A DNA stretch of 64,000 nucleotides from Glaciecola sp. XM2 (GCF_018595715.1 NZ_JAHEOJ010000014.1:186001-250000), one strand, 5' to 3'; counted from the first letter of the stretch, positions 9,308 to 19,075 are shown. Program-made: numbers and translations. The notes: generated by a model from the letters alone, not told the origin.

Positions 9308-10558
9308 GTGAAAAAATCCACTAGCAACACGCAACTGGTTCATGCTGACCGACTGCTTAACCGTCCACAACATGGCGCGGTGCACGAAGCGACCAACAAT
9401 TCTGTTTTGTTTGAGTTTGAAGACGTTGCCCAATTAGAGTCTGTTTTTCAGGGTAAAGAAGCAGGGCATGTGTACTCGCGCAGCTCATCAGGCTCAGCTG
9501 TTGCTTTGCAAAATATGCTCTGTGCGTTAGAAGATGGAGTAGGTGCAGTAGCCTTTGCTACAGGCATGGCAGGCATTAGTGGTGTGCTTTTTTCGCTACT
9601 CAAAGCTGGCGATCACATCATTGTTAGTCAGTTTTTATTTGGCAATACCAGAAGCTTTATGGAAACCTTGCAGCAGTTTGGGATTCAAATTTCTTTCGTT
9701 GACGTAAGCTACGCGCAATGCGTACAAGACGCCATAAACGAAAACACCACCCTAGTATTCTGTGAGTCTATTGCCAACCCTGGTACGCAAGTCAGTGATA
9801 TCGAAGGTATCGTTAAGTTATGTACGGAACATGATTTACTATTTATCTTAGATAACACGATGACACCCGCGACGATGCTTAATGCAAAAGCGCTTAATGT
9901 ATCGATGATAGTTACCTCATTAACCAAATACATCGGTGGTCATGGCAACGTATTAGGTGGGGCAGCTGTAGATTTAGGAAATTATAACTGGGAAAATTTC
10001 AGTAATATCTCTGATAAGTATAAAGTGGCAGATACCTCTCAATGGGGGTTGACGCAAATTCGCAAGCGCGGGTTACGAGATATGGGTGCGACATTGGCTC
10101 CTGCCTCGGCGCACCAAATTTCAGTAGGCCTTGAAACCCTTAATTTACGCTTAGATAAAACCTGTATAAACGCCATGGCAATCGCTAAATTCCTAGACAC
10201 GCATGCGAGTGTGGCGAAAGTGTTTTATCCAGGCATGCCTGAGCATCCGCAACATGCTCGAGCGAAGGCCTTATTTAATGGTCAATTTGGTGGCATCCTC
10301 AGTTTTGAACTGAACAATAATATAGATATGCGTAAGTTTTTAAACGCACTTCAATTAGTGATTTGTGCAACCCACCTAGGCGATACTCGCACGCTTGCTC
10401 TTCCGGTTGCGACTACTATCTTCTATGAAAATGGCCCTGAGCAACGGGAGGTAATGGGAATTGGAGATAGTATGATTCGTATGAGTATCGGAATAGAAGA
10501 TGCGCAAGACGTGATTGACGATATCGCTCAAGCCTTAGCGGTGTGTTCTGAGCGCTAA
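9308..10558 (+). CDS. Cys/Met metabolism PLP-dependent lyase (methionine gamma-lyase / cystathionine gamma-synthase family)
   Basis: About 416 residues, fold-type I. Visible motifs: YSRSSSGSAVALQ (usual YxR-NPT region), FATGMAGISG, LDNTMTPA, the PLP-lysine segment TSLTKYIGGHG, and a C-terminal RMSIGIED. Family reactions include gamma-elimination of methionine, gamma-replacement on O-acyl-homoserine and cystathionine cleavage; this protein is not clearly one of them. GTG 9308 is preferred to a TTG at 9257 because homology starts about there, though neither has a strong ribosome site. Stands alone before azoR. Confidence 0.85.
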   Translation: MKKSTSNTQLVHADRLLNRPQHGAVHEATNNSVLFEFEDVAQLESVFQGKEAGHVYSRSSSGSAVALQNMLCALEDGVGAVAFATGMAGISGVLFSLLKAGDHIIVSQFLFGNTRSFMETLQQFGIQISFVDVSYAQCVQDAINENTTLVFCESIANPGTQVSDIEGIVKLCTEHDLLFILDNTMTPATMLNAKALNVSMIVTSLTKYIGGHGNVLGGAAVDLGNYNWENFSNISDKYKVADTSQWGLTQIRKRGLRDMGATLAPASAHQISVGLETLNLRLDKTCINAMAIAKFLDTHASVAKVFYPGMPEHPQHARAKALFNGQFGGILSFELNNNIDMRKFLNALQLVICATHLGDTRTLALPVATTIFYENGPEQREVMGIGDSMIRMSIGIEDAQDVIDDIAQALAVCSER

Positions 10559-10673
10559 GCAAATAAAACCTTTCTAAAAAATCGTAAATATTTTGCATAT
10601 TATTGCAATATACATCGACTTTGTTGATGTTTACTCTGTGTTACTACATTACTACCACCACAGAGATACATTT

Positions 10674-11273
10674 ATGAAACAAGTATTAGTTGTTAATAGC
10701 AGTCTTCAAGGTAAAGCCGGAAATAGTCACAAAGCGAGCGACGCGTACCTTGCGGCATTGTCCAATAAACAAGAGATTGAAGTCACCAATATTGACCTAA
10801 ATGAACTGCTATTGCCGCACTTAAGTGGCGCTGAAATGGCTGCGTGGGGCATCCCTAGCGAGCAGCGCACCGAAGAGCAAGCACAATTAGCAAGTTGGTC
10901 AGAAACCTTTATTGCACAAATACAGCGTGCGGATGAAATTATCTTCGCCGTTCCCATGTATAACTTTGGTATGCCTTCAGCACTTAAAGCTTTTTTTGAC
11001 CGAGTGGTTAGAGCAGGCGTGACCTTTCGATACACTGAAAATGGTCCAGAAGGTTTATTAAAAGGAAAGCAGGCTACTGTTATTGCTGCGAGGGGCGGAA
11101 AGTATGTTGGTACGGATATGGATACTCAAACGCCGTACATTAAAAATTTGTTAGGATTCATAGGGCTGGTTGATGCAAAATTCTTTTATTTAGAAGGACT
11201 TGCGATGGGTGAGGCGTCTGCGAATGAGGCGTGGAAAAATTTTGAAGAAAATATTGTGAACCATTTACAGTAG
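10674..11273 (+). CDS. FMN-dependent NADH-azoreductase (AzoR family)
   Basis: Flavodoxin-like quinone/azo reductase of 199 residues. MKQVLVVNSSLQGKAGNSHK gives the family's FMN-phosphate loop. The MYNFGMPSALKAFFDRV segment and the AARGG motif also match AzoR. It is expected to reduce quinones and azo or nitro compounds by two-electron transfer in the cytoplasm. An ORF extension upstream to 10593 is rejected because ATG 10674 begins the conserved protein. A strong terminator follows at 11349. Confidence 0.92.
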   Translation: MKQVLVVNSSLQGKAGNSHKASDAYLAALSNKQEIEVTNIDLNELLLPHLSGAEMAAWGIPSEQRTEEQAQLASWSETFIAQIQRADEIIFAVPMYNFGMPSALKAFFDRVVRAGVTFRYTENGPEGLLKGKQATVIAARGGKYVGTDMDTQTPYIKNLLGFIGLVDAKFFYLEGLAMGEASANEAWKNFEENIVNHLQ

Positions 11274-11348
11274 TTGAACACTAATAAGTAACAATAGTTA
11301 GTAAGCTCATTACTGATTATTAGTGTGTTCCTAGTTGAGTGTGTTGAT

Positions 11349-11374
11349 AGCCCCGCGAAAGCGGGGCTTTTTTT
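11349..11374 (+). terminator. Rho-independent terminator after azoreductase gene
   Basis: Perfect 8-bp GC-rich stem AGCCCCGC/GCGGGGCT with a GAAA tetraloop, followed by seven T. Only the plus strand carries the T run, so it serves the azoreductase gene. The convergent peroxidase gene ends just beyond. Confidence 0.93.
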
Positions 11375-11398
11375 GCTTAACGCAAACGCAGTAATACG

Positions 11399-11941
11399 TT
11401 AGTTACCGGCAATGGCCTTGTTAATATCCGCTAAGAAGTCTTCATCATCAGGACGAGTACGCGATCCGTAATGCGCGATGTTACCGTTCTTATCCATCAA
11501 ATATTTATTGAAATTCCACTTTGGCGACTTACCCGTTTCTTCAGCCAGCTTTGCGTAAAGTGGGTCAGCACTGTCGCCTCTCACCGAAATAGGCTCGAAC
11601 ATTGGGAAGTTAACCCCGTAGGTTAGTTCACATACTTCTGCTGTTTTACTTTCGTCTGCGTATTCTTGTGCAAAATCATTGGAAGGAAAGCCTAATATTA
11701 CAAAGCCTTCGTCTTTGTGTTCTGTGTAAAGTGCCTCTAGGCCCTCAAATTGCGGTGTAAAACCACACTTACTGGCGGTGTTTACAAATAATACGGCTTT
11801 ACCAGAGTAAGCTTCACACAAATTCACGACTTCTTGTGAATTAAGCTTACGTTTCATGTGTTTAAGTACATCTGGGCACTCATTGGCACTGACGAGTGTT
11901 GAGCTTAGCAGCAGTGCTGCCCCTGTTAATAACGTTTTCAT
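11399..11941 (-). CDS. Exported glutathione peroxidase-like thiol peroxidase
   Basis: 180 residues with a Sec signal peptide (1-19, cleavage after VSA), so periplasmic, which is unusual for this mainly cytoplasmic family. Catalytic Cys59 lies in NTASKCGFTPQ. The tetrad partners are visible as NDFAQE (Gln) and KWNFNKYL (Trp-Asn). A further Cys in AEVCEL could resolve it, as in thioredoxin-type GPx. It reduces H2O2 or lipid hydroperoxides. ATG 11941 follows AAAAGGAT, so the longer ORF to 12037 is rejected. It faces the S9 peptidase gene divergently. Confidence 0.92.
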   Translation of the reverse strand: MKTLLTGAALLLSSTLVSANECPDVLKHMKRKLNSQEVVNLCEAYSGKAVLFVNTASKCGFTPQFEGLEALYTEHKDEGFVILGFPSNDFAQEYADESKTAEVCELTYGVNFPMFEPISVRGDSADPLYAKLAEETGKSPKWNFNKYLMDKNGNIAHYGSRTRPDDEDFLADINKAIAGN

Positions 11942-12083
11942 GGGTATCCTTTTACAACAAATGATGAAATTACCCTCATTTGTATTGATGATGATTTTAT
12001 TTAGATCACAACCGTGTAAACTATGCGGTGTAATCATTTATAGCAAGTTATTTACCTTTACATAACAAAAAATAAGACTCTAT

Positions 12084-14579
12084 ATGAATAAAACTAAACT
12101 CAGTATGACTTTAATTGCGGCTGCCTTTGTGAGCGGTTGTGTTGCAACAGCAGCAGATAGTAATACCGTTAGTGCGAGCCCTTCGTCCAACTTCAATACT
12201 ACCACCATGACGCAACAAACTGCGAATGCAGCTCCTCAGCAGGCGCAAAGCGTTGAGCTAACTATGGAACAGATCATGTCTGATCCTGATTGGTTGGGCC
12301 GTCAGCCACAGGACGCGTTTTTCTCGCCAGACGGTAAATCGATGATGTATTACCGCAAGCGTGAGGGCTCTGTTATCCGAGACCTTTATGCAACAGGTAT
12401 TGGGCAGGGTAATGGTGATAAAGTTCCACTAGCTAGCTTACATGAAATGTCGTTTGACGAAAAAATTGACGACAAAGATCATGATTTCATTGCATGGATT
12501 TATGAGGGCGACGTATTTGCGAAAATGCGTGGTGCTGGCGCTACGATTCAACTCACACGTGATGCTGCCATAGCACGAAACTTAAGCTACTTTCAAGAAA
12601 CCGGCATATCATATCAAGTTGGCAACGCATTTTATGCCATAGACGTAAAAACTGGGCGTTATCAACAGCTACTATCGTGGGCCTTTGCAGATAAACCCCA
12701 AGCGGTAAAACCACCTAAAGACTATATCGCACAAGAACAGCTTAAACTTATTCAGTATGAAAATGTGCAGCGCAAAAATCGCCAAGACACAGAAGATATG
12801 CGCAACGCGATAAAAAGTGCCAACGCTGCGGTCATGTCATCGGAGTTTTATTTAGATAAAAATTATCAAAATGTATTGGCAAGCATTTCCCCGTCGGGCA
12901 ATCATGCCATTGTGGTGACTCGCGATAATGTAGAAACGCGTTCAGACACCGACATCATGCCTGATTATATTGAAGAAGATGGTCGTATTGCGGCAAAACC
13001 AGTTCGTCAGCGTGTAGCCGATGCAAAACCTGTGAATCACTATGTTTATTTACTGGACTTGCAAAACGGCACTCAGCGTAAAATCAGCTACGTAAACCTG
13101 CCGGGATACAACGAAGACGTCTTAGAAGATGTAAAACGTGAAAATGCTGAAAGACGCGGTGAGACCTACACGGCAAACCGTTTACCCCGTGATATTGGCT
13201 TACTATTTGATTGGTACAACACTGGCATGCCAATACGCTGGCACGACAACGGCACAGATGTCGCGTTAATGCTTGAAGCGTGGGATAACAAAGACCGCTG
13301 GCTTGTGACCCTTGATGTCGCTGAGGATACTTCTTTTACCACGCAGCACAGATTGCACGACGATGCTTGGATTAACTATCGCTTCAATCAGTTTGGATGG
13401 TTAGAAGACAGCGAAACTCTCTATTATCTGTCTGAAGAGTCAGGTTACGCTCACCTGTATGTAAAACCTTTAGAAGGCGAAGCCCGTCAAATCACATCGG
13501 GAACCTACCTTGTTGATAACGTGCGTATCTCAGGAGATGATAATCACGCTTATTATAAAGCTAACAAAAAGCACCCTGGTATTTACGAGATTTATCGTAC
13601 CAATTTAACCACCGGTGAAAGTGTTGCCTTGACCAACTTAAATGGTATGACCGATTTTGTAGTGAGTCCTAATGAAGATGCACTGCTGTTAACGCACAGC
13701 AAACTCACGATGCCACCAGAGCTTTATACACTGGAACTTACCGCAGATGCGCAAGCGCAAAAGCTGAGCAGTACGGTAAGTGATGCTTACTTGTCTATTG
13801 ACTGGCAGGCACCGTCGATTGTTGCGATACCCTCTAGTCACACCGAGCAACCGATTTACTCTCGCGTATATCTACCTACCGACAACAGCACTGAAAAACG
13901 CAGAGCCGTTGTGTTTAACCATGGTGCGGGCTATTTGCAAAACGCACATATGGGATGGTCAGGTTACTTCCGCGAGTATATGTACCATAACCTGCTTGTG
14001 TCTCAAGGTTATGTAGTACTTGATATGGATTTTAGAGCCTCTGCGGGTTACGGGCGCGATTGGCGTACCGCCATTTATCGTCAAATGGGCACGCCAGAAA
14101 TACAAGACTTAAAAGACGGGGTGGATTGGATTGTTGAAAATGCTAACGTTGACCGTGGACGCATTGGCACCTATGGCGGCTCCTACGGAGGGTTCTTAAC
14201 CTTTATGGCATTGTTTAACGAGCCAGAGCTGTTCCAAGCAGGCGCTGCGCTTCGTCCAGTATCTGATTGGGCACACTACAACACGCCTTACACATCAAAC
14301 ATTTTGAACACGCCCGATGTCGACCCTATTGCCTACGAGCGCAGTTCACCCATTTACTTTGCAGAAGGTTTAAATAAGCCGCTGCTTATGAATGCACCTA
14401 TGGTAGATGATAATGTGTTTTTTGTGGATGTTGTGCGCCTCGTACAGCGCCTCATTGAGCTTGAAAAAGAGGATTTTGAAACCGCAATTTATCCAGTGGA
14501 GCCTCACGGCTTTGTGCAGCCAAGCTCTTGGTTGGATGAATATAGACGGATTCATAAGCTTTTTGAGACGCATCTATAA
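12084..14579 (+). CDS. S9 family prolyl oligopeptidase-type lipoprotein peptidase
   Basis: 831 residues. The signal peptide has a lipobox (FVSGC, Cys19), so it is probably lipid-anchored in the cell envelope. The N-terminal two-thirds reads as the DPP-IV/POP beta-propeller (repeated blade-like DGKSMMYYRK, SPNEDALLLTH segments). The C-terminal alpha/beta-hydrolase domain has nucleophile Ser700 in GGSYGG, Asp775/776 in MVDDN and His808 in EPHGF. It should cleave oligopeptides with dipeptidyl or acyl-aminoacyl specificity; the exact bond is unknown. Stand-alone gene with a terminator at 14654. Confidence 0.93.
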   Translation: MNKTKLSMTLIAAAFVSGCVATAADSNTVSASPSSNFNTTTMTQQTANAAPQQAQSVELTMEQIMSDPDWLGRQPQDAFFSPDGKSMMYYRKREGSVIRDLYATGIGQGNGDKVPLASLHEMSFDEKIDDKDHDFIAWIYEGDVFAKMRGAGATIQLTRDAAIARNLSYFQETGISYQVGNAFYAIDVKTGRYQQLLSWAFADKPQAVKPPKDYIAQEQLKLIQYENVQRKNRQDTEDMRNAIKSANAAVMSSEFYLDKNYQNVLASISPSGNHAIVVTRDNVETRSDTDIMPDYIEEDGRIAAKPVRQRVADAKPVNHYVYLLDLQNGTQRKISYVNLPGYNEDVLEDVKRENAERRGETYTANRLPRDIGLLFDWYNTGMPIRWHDNGTDVALMLEAWDNKDRWLVTLDVAEDTSFTTQHRLHDDAWINYRFNQFGWLEDSETLYYLSEESGYAHLYVKPLEGEARQITSGTYLVDNVRISGDDNHAYYKANKKHPGIYEIYRTNLTTGESVALTNLNGMTDFVVSPNEDALLLTHSKLTMPPELYTLELTADAQAQKLSSTVSDAYLSIDWQAPSIVAIPSSHTEQPIYSRVYLPTDNSTEKRRAVVFNHGAGYLQNAHMGWSGYFREYMYHNLLVSQGYVVLDMDFRASAGYGRDWRTAIYRQMGTPEIQDLKDGVDWIVENANVDRGRIGTYGGSYGGFLTFMALFNEPELFQAGAALRPVSDWAHYNTPYTSNILNTPDVDPIAYERSSPIYFAEGLNKPLLMNAPMVDDNVFFVDVVRLVQRLIELEKEDFETAIYPVEPHGFVQPSSWLDEYRRIHKLFETHL

Positions 14580-14653
14580 AAGTAAGCGTTTGATTGAGTA
14601 TTCGTGATTGAAAAGGCCTGTTTTGACAGCAAGTCGGTTACTTAATTTGTGCT

Positions 14654-14684
14654 AAGGCGAGTTTTTGAACTCGCCTTATTTTTT
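14654..14684 (+). terminator. Rho-independent terminator after S9 peptidase gene
   Basis: Inverted repeat AAGGCGAG / CTCGCCTT around an 8-base loop, followed by ATTTTTTG. It lies between the peptidase stop and the convergent hydrolase gene. Confidence 0.85.
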
Positions 14685-14689
14685 GTGCG

Positions 14690-15706
14690 CTAATCAGGTA
14701 GTTGATTTAGACAATCATCATCATCAAAATCACACAATATACCCAAAGTTGTAATTTCACTCTTTAACACTGGCCTCTCAAGTAAATCAGATACGAAGTC
14801 AGTCATCAAATCCTGACTTAATAGGGCAACCATTTCCAAATGATTTAACTCTCCGTAAATATTTACATCAACATTATCATTTGGAATAGCGTTAAAAGCG
14901 GAATACTCAACAACCCTATCTTCATAAGATGCATAGATAAATGTGGGTGAAGTTACCCTATTCAGTTTTGCTATTAAATCAGTATCTTTTGATGTTGTTC
15001 CTGACTCCTCATAAACAATTTGAATTGCATCCTCAAGCGTATCTTGGGAGATAAACGTCGCGTATATTTTATCTCTATACAGAATGTCGTAAATCGCTTT
15101 AGCTGAATAGTCAAAGTCGGTCATTGGCGCGACTAAATAGAGTTTGGCATTGTCAATTTGTTTCTCAACCTCAATCGCTGCTAATGCGCCCATTGAAAAT
15201 CCAATAAGGTGCACCTTTGCAGGGTTTAATCTTTGAATTTCAGCAACGATAGGAGGGGCGTAATCTAGACCAAATTTAAACGTCTCTGTGTTTTCAGCAC
15301 TAGGTAGAACGATGACTTCTGCGCCCGTCATGCGTTGTAACCATAATTGATGTATATATAAGACTTCAGTGGGTTGGCTATATCCAGTAAAGAGCAATAT
15401 CAAATGGTTCGCAAGTGGTTTGGCGGTTTCTACGCCGTCACTTTTGGTTTCGTAGCGCCAGATTTTATGATTATCATTGATATGAAACCTAAATTTTAGA
15501 CTATAATCACCTTCGGCAGACTCACCTAAACCTATTGCTTTAACACAGTAATTGTTTGTATCACACAATTGTTGCACAATAGCCCAGTCTGAGATATTGC
15601 CCTCTACGTTAGATTTTTTGGGACTTGTCATTTGATTGGCGATAAATGAAGCGCAACCGCTCAAGCTAATGAATAACAGCCCTATAGTAAATCCTTTTAC
15701 AATCAT
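14690..15706 (-). CDS. Alpha/beta-hydrolase lipoprotein
   Basis: 338 residues from ATG 15706, preceded by AGAGGAAAAG. The signal peptide ends in the lipobox LSGC (Cys18). The nucleophile elbow GFSMG places Ser161 as the likely catalytic Ser; TFIYASYEDRV gives a candidate Asp and ELNHLE a candidate His. Overall alpha/beta-hydrolase layout; substrate unknown. The longer ORF to 15808 adds an implausible pre-signal segment. It lies directly downstream of the broken transposase-like gene and may be part of an accessory insertion. Confidence 0.8.
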   Translation of the reverse strand: MIVKGFTIGLLFISLSGCASFIANQMTSPKKSNVEGNISDWAIVQQLCDTNNYCVKAIGLGESAEGDYSLKFRFHINDNHKIWRYETKSDGVETAKPLANHLILLFTGYSQPTEVLYIHQLWLQRMTGAEVIVLPSAENTETFKFGLDYAPPIVAEIQRLNPAKVHLIGFSMGALAAIEVEKQIDNAKLYLVAPMTDFDYSAKAIYDILYRDKIYATFISQDTLEDAIQIVYEESGTTSKDTDLIAKLNRVTSPTFIYASYEDRVVEYSAFNAIPNDNVDVNIYGELNHLEMVALLSQDLMTDFVSDLLERPVLKSEITTLGILCDFDDDDCLNQLPD

Positions 15707-15788
15707 TATTACTTTTCCTCTAAAACTCTCGATGCAATACAATATCATGGATTTCTTATTATTAACCAGTGAGTTGCAATGTCTTAAA

Positions 15789-17376
15789 TCACTTTTCAAA
15801 ATATACAATACTCTCTAATCTGATTGGTCTCTTTGCCAAACCAAGTCTCATAGCTGCTGTTGTCCCATCTTTTGCCTTTAAACAATAATTGTAAAAGAGC
15901 CGCACAATCTCCATGACCTTCAAATATGAATAAGGGTCATAGGCACTGTACCCATGCCATTTGCGGCGCTCGCTTGATGCTACAGACTTACTCCGCTCAA
16001 GAAGACTTACTCGGCGTCTAACGAACATGAAAAACCTATCTATTGCGGCAAGAGAAGAAGGTTTATATAGCTCAGATTGCTCTTGAATGGATAGGTGCGT
16101 TATCGGTGTTAACGCGGCCACTAATTTCTCTGGTTCAGGCATTGTAAAATGGGGATGTCTAAGCCACATTTGCTTACTAAAGGGGATAAGTTTTGCCTGA
16201 GGTATATTTTGTCGAAGCATGCTAATAATTGTATTGTATCTTTCCGTACCAGTAGCTGATCTGAATGATTTGCCAGCGATGACTCTAAATGCTTTATAAA
16301 AATCTTTTACGATTTCTTTTTTTTCATCAACGGTCAATCCTGTCCTGTTTTTGACATAAAATGCATGAGCTGAACCATTTGACACACGCTCTTTATTGGC
16401 AAGCATAAATGCATTTCTTATTCCGGCTTCTCTATCAAGCGAGTAATGCACTTGTTTCACATTTCCCAAAAGCCTTGCTACTAATAAGAAGTGCGCATAC
16501 ATGGTGTACTCACTGTGAACCAAAGCACCTTTATCGGGGAGTTTTGTAGTACCGTCTAATATCTCGGCTTGTTCAAATGAACTATTTTCAAGCTTAGATA
16601 GGCCTTTTATATGCTCGTGAGTCGACATGCTAAGCTCTTCATTATGATAACGTTGTAACCATAGACGTGCATGAGGTTGAAGGTGTGGCGGCGTAATTTT
16701 AGGGTTTACTGCGCTGGCATCAATTTCAGCTGCCGTTCTATCTATTAATGGATCGTAATTAAAGTGGACGCCAAAAACATACCCACTGATATTGTCGGCG
16801 CTGCCTATCGCCCATAATTCAATGTTTCTTTTATCTTTACGAACACTCCAAGAGCTAATATGTACCTGCCTATCAGTACAAATATCGACTTTTTGAGCAT
16901 AGGAAGTTTTTAATAATCGAATTTCTCGCTCTCTAGCGAATGCTAAACTTTGCTCATAAAGCCAGTTTAACTTATCAAAGTAGGTTTTTGACGAAATGTC
17001 CAATATCTCGCAAAACTGACATAAGGTGATTATTACATTCGGTATTTGGGCAAGTGTATAAGGGTTCATGCAAATATGAGGATATACGGGACTCCTCCTC
17101 TAGAATACCTACATTAGATTTGATAGGAGTGATCTCGCGACACACTCTGCATTGGAGATTAGGTTCATTTCTGCCTGAACCCGATATTTTATAAAATGGG
17201 TTAGATCCTTTTCTTAAGCTGTATTCTACTGGATTGTAATCATGCGGATCGATACAGAAGTTTGCACAAGCAGGATTCTTGCATCCGTTTACCTGTAGGC
17301 CCTTTAACGCCTTTGGTATCGTCTCCGAAATCCTTGCGTAAGATTTTTTTTGTAATTCCAAAATAAAGCCCCGCAC
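15789..17376 (-). pseudogene. Broken transposase-like gene (zinc-ribbon N-part plus DDE-like C-part)
   Basis: Two minus-strand ORFs in different frames appear to be one damaged gene. The N-part (16975-17376, 133 residues) has two CxxxC pairs (CKNPAC, CRVC, CPNTEC) typical of a Zn-ribbon DNA-binding region. The C-part (15789-17069, 426 residues) starts with a helix-turn-helix-like stretch (CEILDISSKTYFDKLNWLYEQ) and continues with DRQ..SW..RKDKRN and GSADN-GYVFG, which I recall from a large family of IS-encoded or IS-like proteins. The join around 17000 both shifts frame and seems to lack a second Zn-ribbon half, suggesting a deletion rather than programmed frameshifting. No terminal repeats or target duplication were found. 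Confidence 0.6.
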
Positions 17377-17400
17377 TGTAATTATATACAGTATGGGGCT
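17367..17400. repeat. Inverted repeat at the 5' edge of the transposase-like gene
   Basis: 14-base arms 17367-17380 and 17387-17400 (12 of 14 pair) around ATTATA. The arms read AGCCCC..ACTGTA. Read on the minus strand the stem is followed by TTTATTTT, so it may act as a terminator shielding the gene from outside transcription, or mark an element edge. Confidence 0.5.
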
Positions 17401-17451
17401 TCCAATAAATTAACTCAAGCTATGAGCACAAATTAAGTAACCGGCTTGGTT

Positions 17452-17480
17452 TTGACAGGCCTTTTTTTTGTTATTATGTT
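17452..17480 (+). promoter_or_regulatory. Candidate sigma70 promoter for the 17.6-18.7 kb genes
   Basis: Perfect -35 TTGACA (17452-17457), 17-base spacer including a T8 run, and -10 TATGTT (17475-17480). It points toward the gene at 17605 with a 5' leader of about 115 bases. Confidence 0.45.
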
Positions 17481-17604
17481 TTCCAACATCACTGAGCGGC
17501 ATTTGGCTTAGTCTCGGGGACATAATGATCTAGGCAATTCGTTCCTTTATATTGGAATCACAATATGCCTGTTACTTTTAGCCAGTTTATGGATTTTTTA
17601 TTTT

Positions 17605-18186
17605 ATGGAGAAACAAGTGGAAGACAGGTCGAAAACCCACCATGGAAGCGGCGCATTTATACTATCAGGTGTTTCATTCATCCCCTTAATCGGTGTTATT
17701 CCTGGCATCATATGTATCATCAATGCCCTTGTGAGCCGCAAAGAAAACTCAAAGAAGCTTGGCTTAATAGGTTTCTCTGGGGTGATGCTGACAGTCGTTT
17801 TGTATGGAATTGTTTTACCTGCGGTGTTCAACAGTAAAAGCATTGGTAAAAGCTTTGAGCCTCACGCAATCAGTGCAATGACGTCGTTGGTCAGGCATAT
17901 TGAATACTTTAAACTTCAAAACGATGCTTACCCTAAGAGCATTGCAGAGTTAAGAAGCAATCTAAAACAGGGAGAATTGGTCTTCACACACGACGTTTCA
18001 GGCCCATTAGTGCTCGGTGAACAGCACAGAGAGTTTTATTACGAAGTCGTAAACGACGGCAACAATTATCTGTTATTTGGTATCGGTCAGGATGCCGTCG
18101 CATTTACCGCTGATGATATCTATCCACTTATAGATGAGGAAAAAGATAAGAATGTTGGTTGGGTGAAACCGAACAATGACGGATGA
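17605..18186 (+). CDS. Membrane protein with GspG/pseudopilin-like C-terminal domain
   Basis: 193 residues. Two hydrophobic segments (about 18-42 and 52-76) precede a soluble domain resembling the C-terminal part of type II secretion GspG: an amphipathic helix with NDAYPKSIAELR, then REFYYEVV, NNYLLFGIGQDAVAFTADDIYP. There is no prepilin peptidase site, so it is not itself a pseudopilin. Role unknown. ATG 17605 with upstream ATGGAGAA-type context. It is followed 36 bases later by another exported protein of unknown function, so an operon is likely. Confidence 0.6.
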   Translation: MEKQVEDRSKTHHGSGAFILSGVSFIPLIGVIPGIICIINALVSRKENSKKLGLIGFSGVMLTVVLYGIVLPAVFNSKSIGKSFEPHAISAMTSLVRHIEYFKLQNDAYPKSIAELRSNLKQGELVFTHDVSGPLVLGEQHREFYYEVVNDGNNYLLFGIGQDAVAFTADDIYPLIDEEKDKNVGWVKPNNDG

Positions 18187-18222
18187 GCTTGTATTCCCAT
18201 CGATTTATTAAAGGTGGCAATT

Positions 18223-18708
18223 TTGAAAGAACATAAAAGAGAAGCGTCTTTGTGCCAAGTGCAATTGAGCTTGATAACAGGTTTGGCGTTGTCTCTATTA
18301 TTGCTGGTAACCCCAGCTTTTAGTGAGGTGGTGTCTGAACAGTCAGAGCCGCTCGGTTTTGATTTTAGAGAATTAACGCAGTCTAAACGAATGCCTCCAG
18401 AACACTTTGAAGCTATTGGTCACTTCACATATCTGTATTTTAAAAATATTCGAATTAGTCAAACGAGTGACTATGTAATATCGTCAACCGGCCAGTTTGT
18501 TGTGTATTCTGATGGAGAAACGGGGCACGTAAAGGTTTTTTATCCGTCTACCAAAATCTCAATGATATTAGAAGCGTATGTCGATGGTAACCAAGCACCT
18601 TATTTATATGAAGAAATAGGGTTAGGAAGAATTAAAGCAACTTACCCTAATAATGTGCAAAAGGTGTTTGATGTTGCGTTGGTGCCACCTCAAGAAACGG
18701 CATTGTAG
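18223..18708 (+). CDS. Exported protein of unknown function
   Basis: 161 residues from a TTG at 18223, placed 5-6 bases after AAAGGTGG; a GTG at 18214 overlaps that ribosome site and is less likely. Hydrophobic segment near residues 16-34 ending in PAFS, consistent with a signal peptide. The mature part has no cysteines or recognisable domain and looks beta-rich (GQFVVYSDGETGHVKVFY). I do not recognise the family. It is probably co-transcribed with the GspG-like membrane protein. Confidence 0.55.
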   Translation: MKEHKREASLCQVQLSLITGLALSLLLLVTPAFSEVVSEQSEPLGFDFRELTQSKRMPPEHFEAIGHFTYLYFKNIRISQTSDYVISSTGQFVVYSDGETGHVKVFYPSTKISMILEAYVDGNQAPYLYEEIGLGRIKATYPNNVQKVFDVALVPPQETAL

Positions 18709-18797
18709 TTTTCGTATTAGCAATTGCTGATCTTAGGAACAGCAACTTGAATAAAAACTTAAATGAACATGTCTAAATAAGTACACAAGGGAGTTTT

Positions 18798-19004
18798 ATG
18801 TTTACTCAAATATTCATAGCCTTAATCGCTATATTCCTTATTTACATTGGCATTGTAGAGTCATCGGTCCTAAACATTCTGCTTGGTTGTGGAATGCTGC
18901 TTTTATCTGCGAGTATTTTTTATGCAGCGATAACTGGTCGTTCCCTTGAAGAAAGGTACGTTACATGGCGCGACAAACGCATGAAAAAAGGCTGCGAAGA
19001 GTAG
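18798..19004 (+). CDS. Small two-helix membrane protein
   Basis: 68 residues with two predicted membrane helices (about 4-20 and 25-47) and a short charged tail (EERYVTWRDKRMKKGCEE), probably cytoplasmic. A good ribosome site (AAGGGAG) precedes ATG 18798. No family recognised. It ends just before the rhombosortase gene, which is convergent. Confidence 0.55.
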   Translation: MFTQIFIALIAIFLIYIGIVESSVLNILLGCGMLLLSASIFYAAITGRSLEERYVTWRDKRMKKGCEE

Positions 19005-19075
19005 CTTCTAAGGCTGCTATGTATTCATTTTTAAGTTACGTATGTTCAATAAAATCACATACTGCTTTCGCGTCA

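Noticed and set aside
15789-17376. Programmed frameshift joining the two transposase-like ORFs
   Set aside because: No convincing A-rich slippery run at the junction, and domain content suggests a missing segment; decay is more likely.
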